A DNA stretch of 64,000 nt from Legionella septentrionalis (GCF_003989745.1 NZ_RZGS01000007.1:24140-88139), one strand, 5' to 3'; positions 27,592 through 36,882 are shown, numbered from the stretch's first letter. Numbers and translations: made by a program. The notes: generated by a model from the sequence alone, not told the origin.

Positions 27592-28629
27592 TCATGGATT
27601 GGAAAAGCGAAACTTCGCCTGATGATTTTTGATGTCATCGTCTTCCAGTTGATGTTTGTTAAAAAAAAGTGATTTGCATTTTGCAAATTCTTTTTTTCCT
27701 GAAGAACCAAAGATACCGGCATCATCCGTGCCAGGAATAATGGGAGCGCTGATGTCATTATAAATCTCGGTTACCGGATGCACTGATTTTTCAAGATGCC
27801 AATTTAATTTGCTGTGGCACGTTGGGCAAACCTCTATTGGTGCTTGCAATTCCCTGATTTTCTCTTTCTGTTCTTTTGAAAGAAAAATGCAGTGACCTAA
27901 GCGCACTTTGCCATGCAAGGGATTACCTTGTTTAAAGCGCGCTTCGCTTATGGCAAATTGCTCAATGGCAGCCAAAACAATGTCTGTATCCTGACGTTCA
28001 ATACCGCTATCACACTCCCCCATATGGATTGCAATGGGAAGTTGATTGGCAAAAGCCAATTGAATCACTTTTTCCAAGTCTTTACCGCTTAACGTACGCT
28101 TGGCAATTGGGTTACCGGAAATATCGAGGCCGACCAGGACGCCATGCGGGCTTTTCTTTATATAATGAATGTAGCGCCTGGCATCTTCCACCGTGTGTAT
28201 CGTTCTATCCAAACTTAATAAACCCACGGCTTTTTTATTTTTATGGACTTGGTTCGCCTCAATTAACCCTTGTTCAAATGATTCAATGTACTGCTCAATG
28301 GTTCCATTGCCCATTTCCTTAGGAGTCGTGCGAATTTCCAGATACTTAACTGAATGCGAAACCACATCGACGACGCCGTTTTTTATGTCTTCCAAATCCC
28401 GCACAATTTTGTGAACCAGGGCAAATTGTTTCCAAATTAAATTAATGGAGTCGAGAGAAAAACCCTCTTGCGGCTGTTGCTTGGTAAGTTGAAAATATTT
28501 TTCCTTCACTTCCATTAACTCCGCAAATACTTGCAAACATCCGTTTTTAACCGCTGTTTTCTCTAAGAATTCATCGCTAAAACTTCCATTCAAATGACAA
28601 TGGAGATCACTTTTATGTTCCTGTTGCAT
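27592..28629 (-). CDS. Adenosine deaminase-like metal-dependent hydrolase
   Basis: A 345-residue protein of the ADA/AMP-deaminase fold. Metal and catalytic motifs are DLHCHLNGS near the N-terminus, AIHMGECD (catalytic Glu in HxGE), RLGHCIFLS and IPGTDDAG (paired Asp). The usual CPTSN reads CPTCHSKLNW, so substrate contacts may differ. I start at 28629, where AGGGA lies 6 nt upstream; an ATG at 28647 has none. It probably deaminates adenosine or a modified adenosine such as an N6-methyl form; I cannot tell which. It lies upstream of the RCC1 gene on the same strand, divergent from pdhA. Confidence 0.86.
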   Translation of the reverse strand: MQQEHKSDLHCHLNGSFSDEFLEKTAVKNGCLQVFAELMEVKEKYFQLTKQQPQEGFSLDSINLIWKQFALVHKIVRDLEDIKNGVVDVVSHSVKYLEIRTTPKEMGNGTIEQYIESFEQGLIEANQVHKNKKAVGLLSLDRTIHTVEDARRYIHYIKKSPHGVLVGLDISGNPIAKRTLSGKDLEKVIQLAFANQLPIAIHMGECDSGIERQDTDIVLAAIEQFAISEARFKQGNPLHGKVRLGHCIFLSKEQKEKIRELQAPIEVCPTCHSKLNWHLEKSVHPVTEIYNDISAPIIPGTDDAGIFGSSGKKEFAKCKSLFFNKHQLEDDDIKNHQAKFRFSNP

Positions 28630-28786
28630 ATTTTTCCCTAAATTCATTTGTCGTCAGAGCGCCTGCAGATGCTAACATATCTTTTAAAACAGAAAATAGC
28701 TGCCCATTGCTGCATTAGAGCAGCGCTGGTTTTTGCCTGGAAATATGAGTATTCTATGGCGACGTGTAGCTTAAAGGAGATAAGCC

Positions 28787-29863
28787 TTGACAACAATTGT
28801 TGCCCGCTTTGAAATACCCTATACGCAAATTCTCGATGCCAAAGGAGAAATTTGCGGCACCCTGCCCTCTTTTGCGCAAGATAAATCAACCTTGCTTGCT
28901 CTCTATCGTCATATGGTTTTAACGCGTACTTTTGATAGGAAAGCCATTGCTTTGCAACGTACCGGCAAGATGGGTACTTATGCCCCGATCAATGGGCAAG
29001 AAGCCATTTCCACAGCTATTGGCAACGCCATGCAACCAGAAGATGTATTAGTTCCTTATTATCGTGATTATGCCGCGCAATTTCAGCGTGGCGTAAAAAT
29101 GTCCGAAATTTTAGCCTATTGGGGAGGAGACGAGCGCGGCAGCCAATTTTCGTGCAATTCTGAAGACTTGCCTATCTGTGTCCCCATCGCATCACAATGC
29201 TTGCATGCCTGTGGAATCGCTTTCGCATTTAAATACCGTAAGCAGCCTCGGGTTGCTGTCGTTTGCATTGGCGAGGGCGGGACTTCTGAAGGGGATTTTT
29301 ACGAAGCCATTAACGTAGCCGGGGTATGGAACTTACCGGTGGTATTTGTAGTCAATAACAATCGTTGGGCCATTTCTGTTCCTATTGAAAAACAAACTCA
29401 TACGCAGACCATTGCCCAAAAAGCTATTGCCGGAGGATTTGCAGGAAAACAAGTGGATGGCAACGATGTGCTCGCCGTGCGCACTGCCGTGGGCGATGCC
29501 ATTGAACAAGCACGCCGCGGCGGGGGACCAACCTTAATTGAAGCCATCACGTATCGCCTTTGCGATCACACCACAGCTGATGATGCAACCCGCTATCAAC
29601 CACAGACCCAGGTCAAAGAAGCTGAGTTGAATGAGCCAATACGCCGCTTTAAACAATTTTTGCTGGCGCAAAATTTATGGGATGAAAAGCAGGAAGAAGA
29701 ATTATTAAACCAATGCGCTCAAGATGTGCAACAGGCGGTTGAAGAGTATTTGCATCGCCCCCCTCAACCTATAACCAGTATTTTTGATTATCATTATGCC
29801 GAATTGCCTGATTATTTGATTGAGCAAAGAGCAATTGCAATGGAGGAATTCGCTCATGGCTGA
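28787..29863 (+). CDS. pdhA: 2-oxoacid (pyruvate-type) dehydrogenase E1 component, alpha subunit
   Basis: The TPP-dependent subunit of an alpha2beta2 E1, 358 residues. The start is TTG, supported by AAGGAGA 7 nt upstream; no ATG fits. The TPP motif runs GEGGTSEGDFYEAIN to NNRWAIS, and the E1 phosphorylation-loop region YRLCDHTTADD is present. The operon continues with E1 beta and E2; no E3 gene is here, so lipoamide dehydrogenase is supplied from elsewhere. The alpha/beta split type differs from the single-chain AceE of enterics. The substrate could be pyruvate or branched-chain 2-oxoacids; pyruvate is the usual annotation. Confidence 0.9.
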   Translation: MTTIVARFEIPYTQILDAKGEICGTLPSFAQDKSTLLALYRHMVLTRTFDRKAIALQRTGKMGTYAPINGQEAISTAIGNAMQPEDVLVPYYRDYAAQFQRGVKMSEILAYWGGDERGSQFSCNSEDLPICVPIASQCLHACGIAFAFKYRKQPRVAVVCIGEGGTSEGDFYEAINVAGVWNLPVVFVVNNNRWAISVPIEKQTHTQTIAQKAIAGGFAGKQVDGNDVLAVRTAVGDAIEQARRGGGPTLIEAITYRLCDHTTADDATRYQPQTQVKEAELNEPIRRFKQFLLAQNLWDEKQEEELLNQCAQDVQQAVEEYLHRPPQPITSIFDYHYAELPDYLIEQRAIAMEEFAHG

Positions 29864-30836
29864 TATTACCTTGGTCGAAGCTGTCACTCAGGCTTTAGCC
29901 TATGAACTGGCACATGATGAAAATGTTGTGGTATTTGGTGAAGATGTTGGCAAAAACGGTGGTGTTTTTAGAGCAACCGTTGGTTTGCAAGAACGCTTTG
30001 GCGAGAAACGCGTGTTTGACTCCCCTCTGGCAGAATCCATGATTGCGGGTTTGGCAGTTGGCATGTCTGTGCAAGGCTTAAAACCCGTAGCTGAATTTCA
30101 ATTCATGGGTTTTATTTATCCTGCCATGAATCAAATTATTTCTCATGCGGCGCGGATGCGCAACCGCACGCGCGGCCGCTTGCATTGTCCTATTGTATTC
30201 CGTGCACCTTTTGGCGGCGGAATTCGTGCGCCTGAACATCACTCAGAAAGCACAGAAGCTTTGTTTGCCCATATTCCTGGCTTGCAAGTAGTCATCCCTT
30301 CCTCGCCCAAGCGCGCTTATGGTTTGCTGCTTGCAGCAATCCGCAATCCTGATCCCGTCATTTTTCTTGAGCCTAAACGTATTTACCGCCTGGTAAAACA
30401 ACCCGTAGCTGATGATGGGCAAGCTTTACCCTTGGGTAAATGTTTTACTTTACAGGAAGGGGAAGATGTCACTCTCATCAGTTGGGGTGCCAGCATGCAT
30501 GAAACATTGCAAGCCGCCAAGCAATTGGGCGAAGAAGGGATCTCTTGTGAAGTGATTGATGTGGCTTCTCTCAAACCTTTGGATATTGAAACCATTTTAC
30601 TTTCCGTAGAAAAAACCGGTCGTTGCGTTATTGTGCATGAAGGGGCAAAAACAGGTGGCGTAGGTGCAGAAATTTCTGCGCAGATTATGGAAAATTGCCT
30701 GGCTGATTTACTGGTACCGGTGCAACGGGTTACCGGGTATGATGTCGTCATGCCCTACTTTCAATTGGAAAAACACTATATTCCAAGCGTCAACCGCATC
30801 AAGGATAGTGTTTTAAGCATAATGGAGTCATCATGA
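29856..30836 (+). CDS. pdhB: 2-oxoacid (pyruvate-type) dehydrogenase E1 component, beta subunit
   Basis: A 326-residue transketolase-like subunit. I start it at 29856 (MADITLVEAVTQALAYEL), with GGAGG in front; a TTG at 29820 would extend it without support. Family segments VVFGEDVGKNGGVFRAT, FDSPLAESMIAGLAVG and EFQFMGFIYPAMNQI are clear. It overlaps the alpha gene by 8 nt and the E2 gene by 4 nt, so all three are coupled. Confidence 0.93.
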   Translation: MADITLVEAVTQALAYELAHDENVVVFGEDVGKNGGVFRATVGLQERFGEKRVFDSPLAESMIAGLAVGMSVQGLKPVAEFQFMGFIYPAMNQIISHAARMRNRTRGRLHCPIVFRAPFGGGIRAPEHHSESTEALFAHIPGLQVVIPSSPKRAYGLLLAAIRNPDPVIFLEPKRIYRLVKQPVADDGQALPLGKCFTLQEGEDVTLISWGASMHETLQAAKQLGEEGISCEVIDVASLKPLDIETILLSVEKTGRCVIVHEGAKTGGVGAEISAQIMENCLADLLVPVQRVTGYDVVMPYFQLEKHYIPSVNRIKDSVLSIMESS

Positions 30837-31948
30837 AAATTTTTAACTTGCCTGATTTGGGTGAAGGTTTACCGGATGCTGAAATTCATGAGTGGTTTGT
30901 AAAAGAAGGCGATACTGTAAAAGCTGATCAACCCTTGGTTTCAATGGAAACCGCTAAAGCGGTGGTTGATGTGCCCTGCCCCCAGGATGGAACCATTGTC
31001 AAATTTTTTGGTAAACCGGGTGATGTCATTAAAACAGGTGAACCGTTAGTCGCTTTCGCTTCTGCGGAAGATCATGTCGTTAAAGATAAAGGTACTGTCG
31101 TCGGTAATCTTGAAGAGAGCCATGAAATCAGTGAAGATCACTTCACCATAGGCACTTCCCAGACTGCCAGGCAACGCATCAAAACCACGCCAGCTGTACG
31201 CATGCTGGCCAAGAAACTTGGCATTGATTTAAGCACTTTAACGGCAACGGGTGAACATGGGGTGATCACCAGGGAAGATGTACAACGCGCTGCCGAGCAA
31301 AAATCCAAACCCAAGGATGGCTATGAACCATTGCGCGGCGTACGGCGTGCCATGCTCAATAGCATGGTGCAATCCCATCAGGAAGTGGTGCCGGTCAGTA
31401 TTTTTGATGAAGCTGACATCGAGTGCTGGAAAACGCAAACCGACATTACGGCGCGCTTGATTAAGGCTATTGTCGATGCAAGCGAACAAGAGCCTGCTTT
31501 AAATGCCTGGTTTGACAAAGAACAGGGTGCGCGCCGTTGTTTTAAAGAAGTGCATTTGGGCTTGGCTATGGATACAGAAGATGGGCTTTTTGTACCCGTT
31601 ATTCATGACGCCGGTAAACATTCTGCAGAAGAATTACGTCAAATCATTAATGATTTCAAAACATCCGTACGTGAACGCAGTGTACCCGCAGATAAATTAA
31701 AAGGTGCAACCATCACCTTGTCAAATTTCGGCAAATTTGCCGGACGTTTTGCAAGCCCCATCATTGTACCGCCGATGGTAGCTATCCTTGCCGTGGGACG
31801 GTTATATGAGGGCGCTGTATGCGTGGATGGAAAAATTGCAGCCCACCGCCTGCTGCCGCTGTCGTTAAGCTTTGATCACCGTGCTGTAACGGGTGGTGAA
31901 GCTACGCGCTTTTTAGGCGCTGTCATTGCCTCGTTACAAACAACCTGA
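30833..31948 (+). CDS. pdhC: 2-oxoacid dehydrogenase E2 component (dihydrolipoyl acyltransferase)
   Basis: A 371-residue E2 with one lipoyl domain (lipoyl lysine in METAKAVVD, about residue 43), an E3/E1-binding domain at about 120-155 (TPAVRMLAKKLGIDLS) and a catalytic domain. The catalytic motif reads SFDHRAVTGGEA, so the usual Asp of DHRxxDG is Thr. GGAG lies 5 nt before the ATG. It forms the core of the complex and passes the acyl group to CoA, with acetyl-CoA then available to GltA. A 15-bp terminator hairpin follows. Confidence 0.92.
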   Translation: MKIFNLPDLGEGLPDAEIHEWFVKEGDTVKADQPLVSMETAKAVVDVPCPQDGTIVKFFGKPGDVIKTGEPLVAFASAEDHVVKDKGTVVGNLEESHEISEDHFTIGTSQTARQRIKTTPAVRMLAKKLGIDLSTLTATGEHGVITREDVQRAAEQKSKPKDGYEPLRGVRRAMLNSMVQSHQEVVPVSIFDEADIECWKTQTDITARLIKAIVDASEQEPALNAWFDKEQGARRCFKEVHLGLAMDTEDGLFVPVIHDAGKHSAEELRQIINDFKTSVRERSVPADKLKGATITLSNFGKFAGRFASPIIVPPMVAILAVGRLYEGAVCVDGKIAAHRLLPLSLSFDHRAVTGGEATRFLGAVIASLQTT

Positions 31949-31972
31949 CTAATGCAATTTAAAATTGCGCTG

Positions 31973-32012
31973 TATAAACCCTGATGATGCAACGCATTCA
32001 TCAGGGTTTATA
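31973..32012 (+). terminator. 15-bp hairpin after the dehydrogenase operon
   Basis: TATAAACCCTGATGA and its exact complement flank a 10-nt loop, starting 25 nt after the E2 stop. The stem itself ends GGGTTTATA; no long U-tract follows. It is the only strong structure between the E2 gene and the next gene. Confidence 0.75.
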
Positions 32013-32106
32013 GCTTCATCCTGAAATTAAGCGGAATGAGCCATAGATAATCCAGTGCAGATGATCAAGAATTTAAGTTACCTTCACGCTACCTGATGCA
32101 GTCAAC

Positions 32107-33945
32107 ATGGATACAGTGGTTATTGGAGCTGGAATAAGTGGCTTATACACGTCCATATTATTAGCCCGGCAAGGAATTTCAGTGCTTGTCTTTGATCCCC
32201 GCGCCGGAATTTATACACGGCCAGGGCTCATTGATCGTAGAATTTTAACCCTCATAAAAGAACGTTTAAATTTGGAAGTTTTACCTAATGCTGAAAAAAA
32301 TGTTCATTTGAAAGATGTGGAACGGGCATTATATGCTTATGCACTCAAGCTTAATATTCGTTTCGAAAATAAAGAATTTGTGGATTTTGCAACCGGAAAT
32401 AACAAAGGAATTTGTGTTGTAAACGAGGAAAAAACCCAAGAATTTTTACCTTGTAGCCATGTCTTTGATTGTACAGGCTATAAAAGAATTCTGGCCCATA
32501 AAATTAATAGTCTGGTGCACCCCTCCCCTTTCCAAATCACTATCATTACCGATGTAACCATCAAACAACATTTCCTTGCCTATGTAAGAATGAGTGAAGA
32601 AGATGCTTTGCGAATCAAGGAATTTGATCCCATGGCAATTGCACCGAAAAAATACGTGCTGGCTATGCAACGCTTGCAGCAGGAAGGCTGGAGAGAATTT
32701 ATTTACCCGCAACTACGCGTCCATACTTTTGGTAAAAATAAATTTGCAATGTATGTGGAGTGCCCAAATGATTTATTCAGAGAAAAAGCACAAAAATGGC
32801 TACAAACTGTTCTTTTCTGCATAGGAGATAAGGATATTTTTTATGAGGAACTACCGCCGCCCCAAAAATATCTAAAAAAACCACGCTTATGCTTATTCAA
32901 AGTCGAGCCTGATGAGTTAAACAAATTTGTTTTTCAAGATATGAATTTCCCCACTGTATTGATTGCCGGTACTGGGCAAATGGGAGCGGATTATCGCCAT
33001 GGCAATGCATTAAAACTGGCATTTAAATCGATTGATTTAATGATCCATAACCTGGAAAAACGACATGGGGAAATTATCAATTTCTATGAAAAAACGTATC
33101 TACTGCAGCTTAATCCGTTTCTGGAATCACACCGCTCTTCCCTGATTAATTTTTATAAAAAATTAAATGAACAAGCTTTTCACGGACAATTATATGCAAA
33201 AGCAATTTATCAAAAACTATTTGAGCAAGGAAATGACGAGATGGCATGGCAAAGCATGATGCACAAGCTAGACGCTTTAATCACTTATAATCAAACCTTG
33301 CGAAAATATAATACGGTTATTGTAAACGGGTGTATTCAGCTAAGCTCCTACAAACCAAAGGGATTGATAGCAGAACTCATAGAAATACAACAAGCTTTTA
33401 CAATGGCTTACTTGCATCTTTCTGAAGATTTTAAAAAAGAGCGGCAAGACATTAAAATAAAAACTTTTACCCTAGCTGTTGCCTTGAATCGGATTGGTGA
33501 TTTATTGCAGCAAAACAATAAATTTTACATTGCACACAGAGCGTACATGGGTTCATTATCTTCATACACTTCCTTTCCTATTGCATCGCATTACCCTAAA
33601 GATGAAACCGAGCTTTATCTTAAAATCATCATGAGCTGCCGAAAAACCGCACAACAAGATAAAATTTTTTCATTGGCCGATGAGATTCTGGCAAAATATC
33701 CGCAGCAAGCAGCACTGCATGAGCTCCTGAAAAAAATTCTGTTTCATACCATTCGAGGTGGTATTGAATATCTAGAAAAAAATACAGTGATTGATAAAGT
33801 TTCCTTGGCAAAAAAAATCCGGGGTTATTGCAGTAACTACGCTGCTATTTATGATGACATTAGAAGAAATCTCACCTGTAAGATAGCGACCATTGATGCT
33901 ATTTTGCAAGATTCTGAACAACAGGAAAACAATTTTGTGATATAG
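32107..33945 (+). CDS. FAD-binding oxidoreductase-like protein with helical C-terminal extension
   Basis: A 612-residue protein. The N-terminus is a dinucleotide-binding fold, VVIGAGISGLYTSILLARQG (residues 4-23), and a second flavin motif GTGQMGADYRHGNALKLA lies near residue 292, as in flavoprotein monooxygenases. After about residue 330 the chain is helical; LNRIGDLLQQNNKFYIAHRA (about 460-480) resembles a TPR unit. The long C-terminal half is not part of the usual monooxygenase. Substrate unknown. It has a weak ribosome binding site. It converges on the amidase gene with a 4-nt gap. It might be a translocated enzyme, but nothing in the sequence proves that. Confidence 0.75.
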   Translation: MDTVVIGAGISGLYTSILLARQGISVLVFDPRAGIYTRPGLIDRRILTLIKERLNLEVLPNAEKNVHLKDVERALYAYALKLNIRFENKEFVDFATGNNKGICVVNEEKTQEFLPCSHVFDCTGYKRILAHKINSLVHPSPFQITIITDVTIKQHFLAYVRMSEEDALRIKEFDPMAIAPKKYVLAMQRLQQEGWREFIYPQLRVHTFGKNKFAMYVECPNDLFREKAQKWLQTVLFCIGDKDIFYEELPPPQKYLKKPRLCLFKVEPDELNKFVFQDMNFPTVLIAGTGQMGADYRHGNALKLAFKSIDLMIHNLEKRHGEIINFYEKTYLLQLNPFLESHRSSLINFYKKLNEQAFHGQLYAKAIYQKLFEQGNDEMAWQSMMHKLDALITYNQTLRKYNTVIVNGCIQLSSYKPKGLIAELIEIQQAFTMAYLHLSEDFKKERQDIKIKTFTLAVALNRIGDLLQQNNKFYIAHRAYMGSLSSYTSFPIASHYPKDETELYLKIIMSCRKTAQQDKIFSLADEILAKYPQQAALHELLKKILFHTIRGGIEYLEKNTVIDKVSLAKKIRGYCSNYAAIYDDIRRNLTCKIATIDAILQDSEQQENNFVI

Positions 33946-33949
33946 CAAT

Positions 33950-34597
33950 TTAGTCGACTAGCTTCATCACTTTGTCTAAAAAAACTGGCCCCGGATCTTT
34001 CTTATCGGTATGGTAATCCGGATCAAGCTCCAGCCAGAAAGGAGTATCCTTAAATTTCAAATAATCCCTATGGCCAATAATGTAGTTGATTCTTGGGTAT
34101 TTCTTTTTTAAATAACATACCAAAAATGCGTTCGCTCTCACCTGCGCGTCCGTTAAATCATCCTGGTCATTCATCCCCCCTACATTCTCAATACCGATAG
34201 CAAAATAATTAAGACCAATGACGTGCCTCGCCATCCAGTTATCCGGCATTAATTGATAGATGGTACCGTCTTGATCCACCAAAAAATGGCTGGATACATT
34301 TAAACTGCCAGGAAGTTCTTTAATACGAGGGGAATTTTTCGGAAAGGTAGGTGAATTAAACACGCGAAACGTAGCTGCAGCCGTGGGGATCCCTGTCCAA
34401 TGCAATACAATGATCCTGGGTTCAATTTCAATGGATTTGGAATCAATCCCATAATGAGTTAATTGATATTGGCGGGTCAATTCAATCCGCTCTTGATCAA
34501 ATTGTATGGGCTTTTGCTGAATGATCTGCGCATCGTGGCATGAGAATGCATGTATGCAGGAACTGAAAAACCATAGGAGATGGATTAAAATTTTCAT
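33950..34597 (-). CDS. N-acetylmuramoyl-L-alanine amidase (Amidase_2), exported
   Basis: Cleaves the bond between N-acetylmuramate and L-alanine in peptidoglycan, in the envelope. The 215 residues begin with a signal peptide (MKILIHLLWFFSSCIHAFS, cleaved before or near Cys20; a lipoprotein is possible). The zinc ligands and active site of the Amidase_2 fold are visible: VLHWTG (His66), GIENVG and YIIGHRDY, with a final DP-G segment. It is 1 nt from the upstream MltA-like gene, so the two probably form an operon of wall hydrolases. Confidence 0.9.
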   Translation of the reverse strand: MKILIHLLWFFSSCIHAFSCHDAQIIQQKPIQFDQERIELTRQYQLTHYGIDSKSIEIEPRIIVLHWTGIPTAAATFRVFNSPTFPKNSPRIKELPGSLNVSSHFLVDQDGTIYQLMPDNWMARHVIGLNYFAIGIENVGGMNDQDDLTDAQVRANAFLVCYLKKKYPRINYIIGHRDYLKFKDTPFWLELDPDYHTDKKDPGPVFLDKVMKLVD

Positions 34598-34598
34598 G

Positions 34599-35669
34599 TT
34601 ATTGTTTCAATATCATAAAATAAGCCGCAACATAATTAGGCAAATGCTGGGTAGCACGATAAAAAGCTTCTTTCCCGGCATAACTGCCTGCCAAAAAATC
34701 TACTTGGTATTGATTATTTTGGAAAGCGCCTCCGGTATCCGCCAATACACCAATCCTGGTTATCACTTCCCCAGCTTTGTCTGCATATTGCACCATGAGG
34801 AGCTTGCCCAAACCAAATTGCTCAAGATCGGCTGCAAACGTTACTTCGCTGTTGACGGTAATTTTCTCTTTGGCATCTTTACCATAACCTTTAATACCAT
34901 CTACTTTTTTAAAATACCAGTAACGCTCCTGTGCGAATGGATTTTTAGCGTTATCATAAGCAATATTATTGCTGCGGTTAACATTGAAAATTTTTTCCTG
35001 CGCTTTTGTCCCGACAAAATCTGCAACTATAGTGCCTTGCATTAATGCAGCTTCGAGATCATCCCGTTTTAAATAGGCAAGCACGGGAACAGGTTTGTTG
35101 CGTAAAGCCCCTTTTAATATAGCTTGTTTACCATATTGAAAACGGAGCAATTCTTTCCTTGCATTGGCTTCATCGATTGTCAACAAGGCTTCATCCTCTG
35201 GAAGGGCATACAAAGGGAAAGGATACTGCGGCGTTCGTTTATCAGATGCTTTGGCACGGTGAATATAATACTTGGTCATTAAAATTTTATCGCTTGGTAA
35301 ATTAGCTACCAGCGTTTTTTTAGATTGCAATGGTTTGCATTGCTCCATATCTGGATACCAACGGATAAATTCAAAATGCTTTTCAATAAAAGCTGGATCA
35401 TGCAGCTTATTTTGATGCCGGCAAATAAACATTAGCGTTTCTTTTACGCGCTGCAATGGTAATCGCAACACTTTGCCTGCATGGATGACCTTTGGATCAT
35501 AAGCTTCTCCCCGATTTAAATAGGCTAATGTTTCTTTTGCCGTCGCACATAAATCAGCAGCATTGCTTGCATAATGAGTTTTGAACGAAGGCTTGGCGGG
35601 CATGAAATGAGGTGCTGCCACTGCAGAAAAACTGAATAATAAACTGAGGAAAAAAAACTTAATTTTCAT
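34599..35669 (-). CDS. MltA-like lytic transglycosylase (3D domain), exported
   Basis: About 356 residues from the ATG at 35669, which gives a clean signal peptide (MKIKFFFLSLLFSFSAVAA). A longer GTG-start form from 35756 would add 29 residues. The middle segment KYYIHRAKASDKRTPQYPFPLY matches the MltA substrate-groove pattern (TGYYEP..PLY), and the C-terminal 3D domain has VLADTGGAFQNN, with the catalytic Asp in ADTGG. It cleaves the glycan strand of murein. It is directly upstream of the amidase gene. Divergence from E. coli MltA is considerable, but both diagnostic parts are present. Confidence 0.84.
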   Translation of the reverse strand: MKIKFFFLSLLFSFSAVAAPHFMPAKPSFKTHYASNAADLCATAKETLAYLNRGEAYDPKVIHAGKVLRLPLQRVKETLMFICRHQNKLHDPAFIEKHFEFIRWYPDMEQCKPLQSKKTLVANLPSDKILMTKYYIHRAKASDKRTPQYPFPLYALPEDEALLTIDEANARKELLRFQYGKQAILKGALRNKPVPVLAYLKRDDLEAALMQGTIVADFVGTKAQEKIFNVNRSNNIAYDNAKNPFAQERYWYFKKVDGIKGYGKDAKEKITVNSEVTFAADLEQFGLGKLLMVQYADKAGEVITRIGVLADTGGAFQNNQYQVDFLAGSYAGKEAFYRATQHLPNYVAAYFMILKQ

Positions 35670-35782
35670 TAGCGAAAAAGAATATAAAAAATGTGATGAT
35701 ATCACATTAATCAGCCAGGGTAGTAAATAGGCAAGAATAAAAGGCTTGATATTCACCTGCAGACTTAATCAAATTATCGTTA

Positions 35783-36691
35783 TTAAGCCCTTTTGGTTTT
35801 ATAGCGCTTTGTTTTACGGCTGACTATTGTTTGCTGGCTCAAGTCTTCATCAATTTGATTCAACACGGCTGCTAACCTGCAACCTGCTAAAGCAAGTCTT
35901 TGCCGGGTTATTTTTTGCGTTGTCTGTTGATACTCGCTGGAAGGAACTTGCTGATCCATAATGACATAAGCATAATGCGTGGCATCATGGTAGGATTCCT
36001 TTGCCCAGTGCTTGGGATTTTTATCGATCGCATCCAAACGGCATGGCCATTCTTTTTCTAATGCTGCTGCCAGTTTCTTTACTTCTGCTTGCGTATAGCG
36101 AGGTTTGATTAAAAATCCGCCGCCTTTATCCCAATAAGCGTGGAGATTATCGGCAACTGGATTTTTCCCTAAAAGTGCCAAATTTCCGCCCCGATCGCCT
36201 TTGGGAAAACGAGTATTAACGCGCGTGGCTACATGTAAAGGTTGGTGTATATCACCCACTACGTGCAATAAAATACGTAAACTAAGCCCTTTATCAATAG
36301 GTCTAGCCTTGGAACTCAATAAAGTACGTTTTGCCTGCCGCACGGCCCATAATGCATTAATCCCTTGATTTCTAAGCGGTTTATTTACTCTTTCTTCGGA
36401 GAAAAACCAATTAAGATAATGCAATTTATCATACCAGTGGACTTCATAAAAACGCATCTTATCGAGCCATACCGAAGCTTCAATCAAATCACGTTGAGGA
36501 TAAATTTTGTTTAGCGCAAGATTATAAGCATTGAACGTTTCTTTAGCGTGCGAAGTGAGGTGTTGATACGCCATTTCAGTGATTAAACGGTGCCCTAAAG
36601 CATTCCAGCTATAACTCTGGAACGGGAAAAATATTAAAAGAAAAACTGTTTTATACAACCACTTTCTTGTCATTTCTAAAGCCAAAAGCAT
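35783..36691 (-). CDS. S1/P1-type nuclease, exported
   Basis: A zinc-dependent nuclease of the S1/P1-phospholipase C family. After a signal peptide the mature protein begins with Trp (SYS|WNALGHRLITEMA), whose amino group is a zinc ligand in this family. Further ligands are visible: an Asp in the RDLIEASVW segment, LHYLN, HVVGDIHQPLHVA and NLHAYWD. An ATG at 36673 would give a 296-residue protein with a shorter signal peptide. It probably degrades extracellular RNA or single-stranded DNA. With the two wall hydrolases it makes three exported hydrolases in a row. Confidence 0.9.
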   Translation of the reverse strand: MLLALEMTRKWLYKTVFLLIFFPFQSYSWNALGHRLITEMAYQHLTSHAKETFNAYNLALNKIYPQRDLIEASVWLDKMRFYEVHWYDKLHYLNWFFSEERVNKPLRNQGINALWAVRQAKRTLLSSKARPIDKGLSLRILLHVVGDIHQPLHVATRVNTRFPKGDRGGNLALLGKNPVADNLHAYWDKGGGFLIKPRYTQAEVKKLAAALEKEWPCRLDAIDKNPKHWAKESYHDATHYAYVIMDQQVPSSEYQQTTQKITRQRLALAGCRLAAVLNQIDEDLSQQTIVSRKTKRYKTKRA

Positions 36692-36855
36692 TATTTTACT
36701 ATAGGTTATGGGCAGTAGATATTATCAATCAGGAAAATGTGGAAATTTGTCTGTGTTAGAGAGTTTTAAGCCAGGGTGCCATCTATGCTGTGCCTTTATT
36801 TATTTCCAACAGCCAAATTCCTTGCATGGTCAGTTGACTTAAGATAACGCTTGCA

Positions 36856-36877
36856 AAAGGCAGCAATTGCTGCCTTT
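36856..36877 (-). terminator. Terminator of ald
   Basis: A 22-bp perfect palindrome, AAAGGCAGCAATTGCTGCCTTT, begins 6 nt after the ald stop on the minus strand and ends in a TTTT tail. It closes the etfB-etfA-ald operon. The rest of the gap up to 36691 shows nothing clear. Confidence 0.88.
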
Positions 36878-36882
36878 AAAAA

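Noticed and set aside
34521..35045. 174-codon plus-strand frame
   Set aside because: It overlaps the amidase and MltA-like genes, both with clear catalytic motifs on the other strand.
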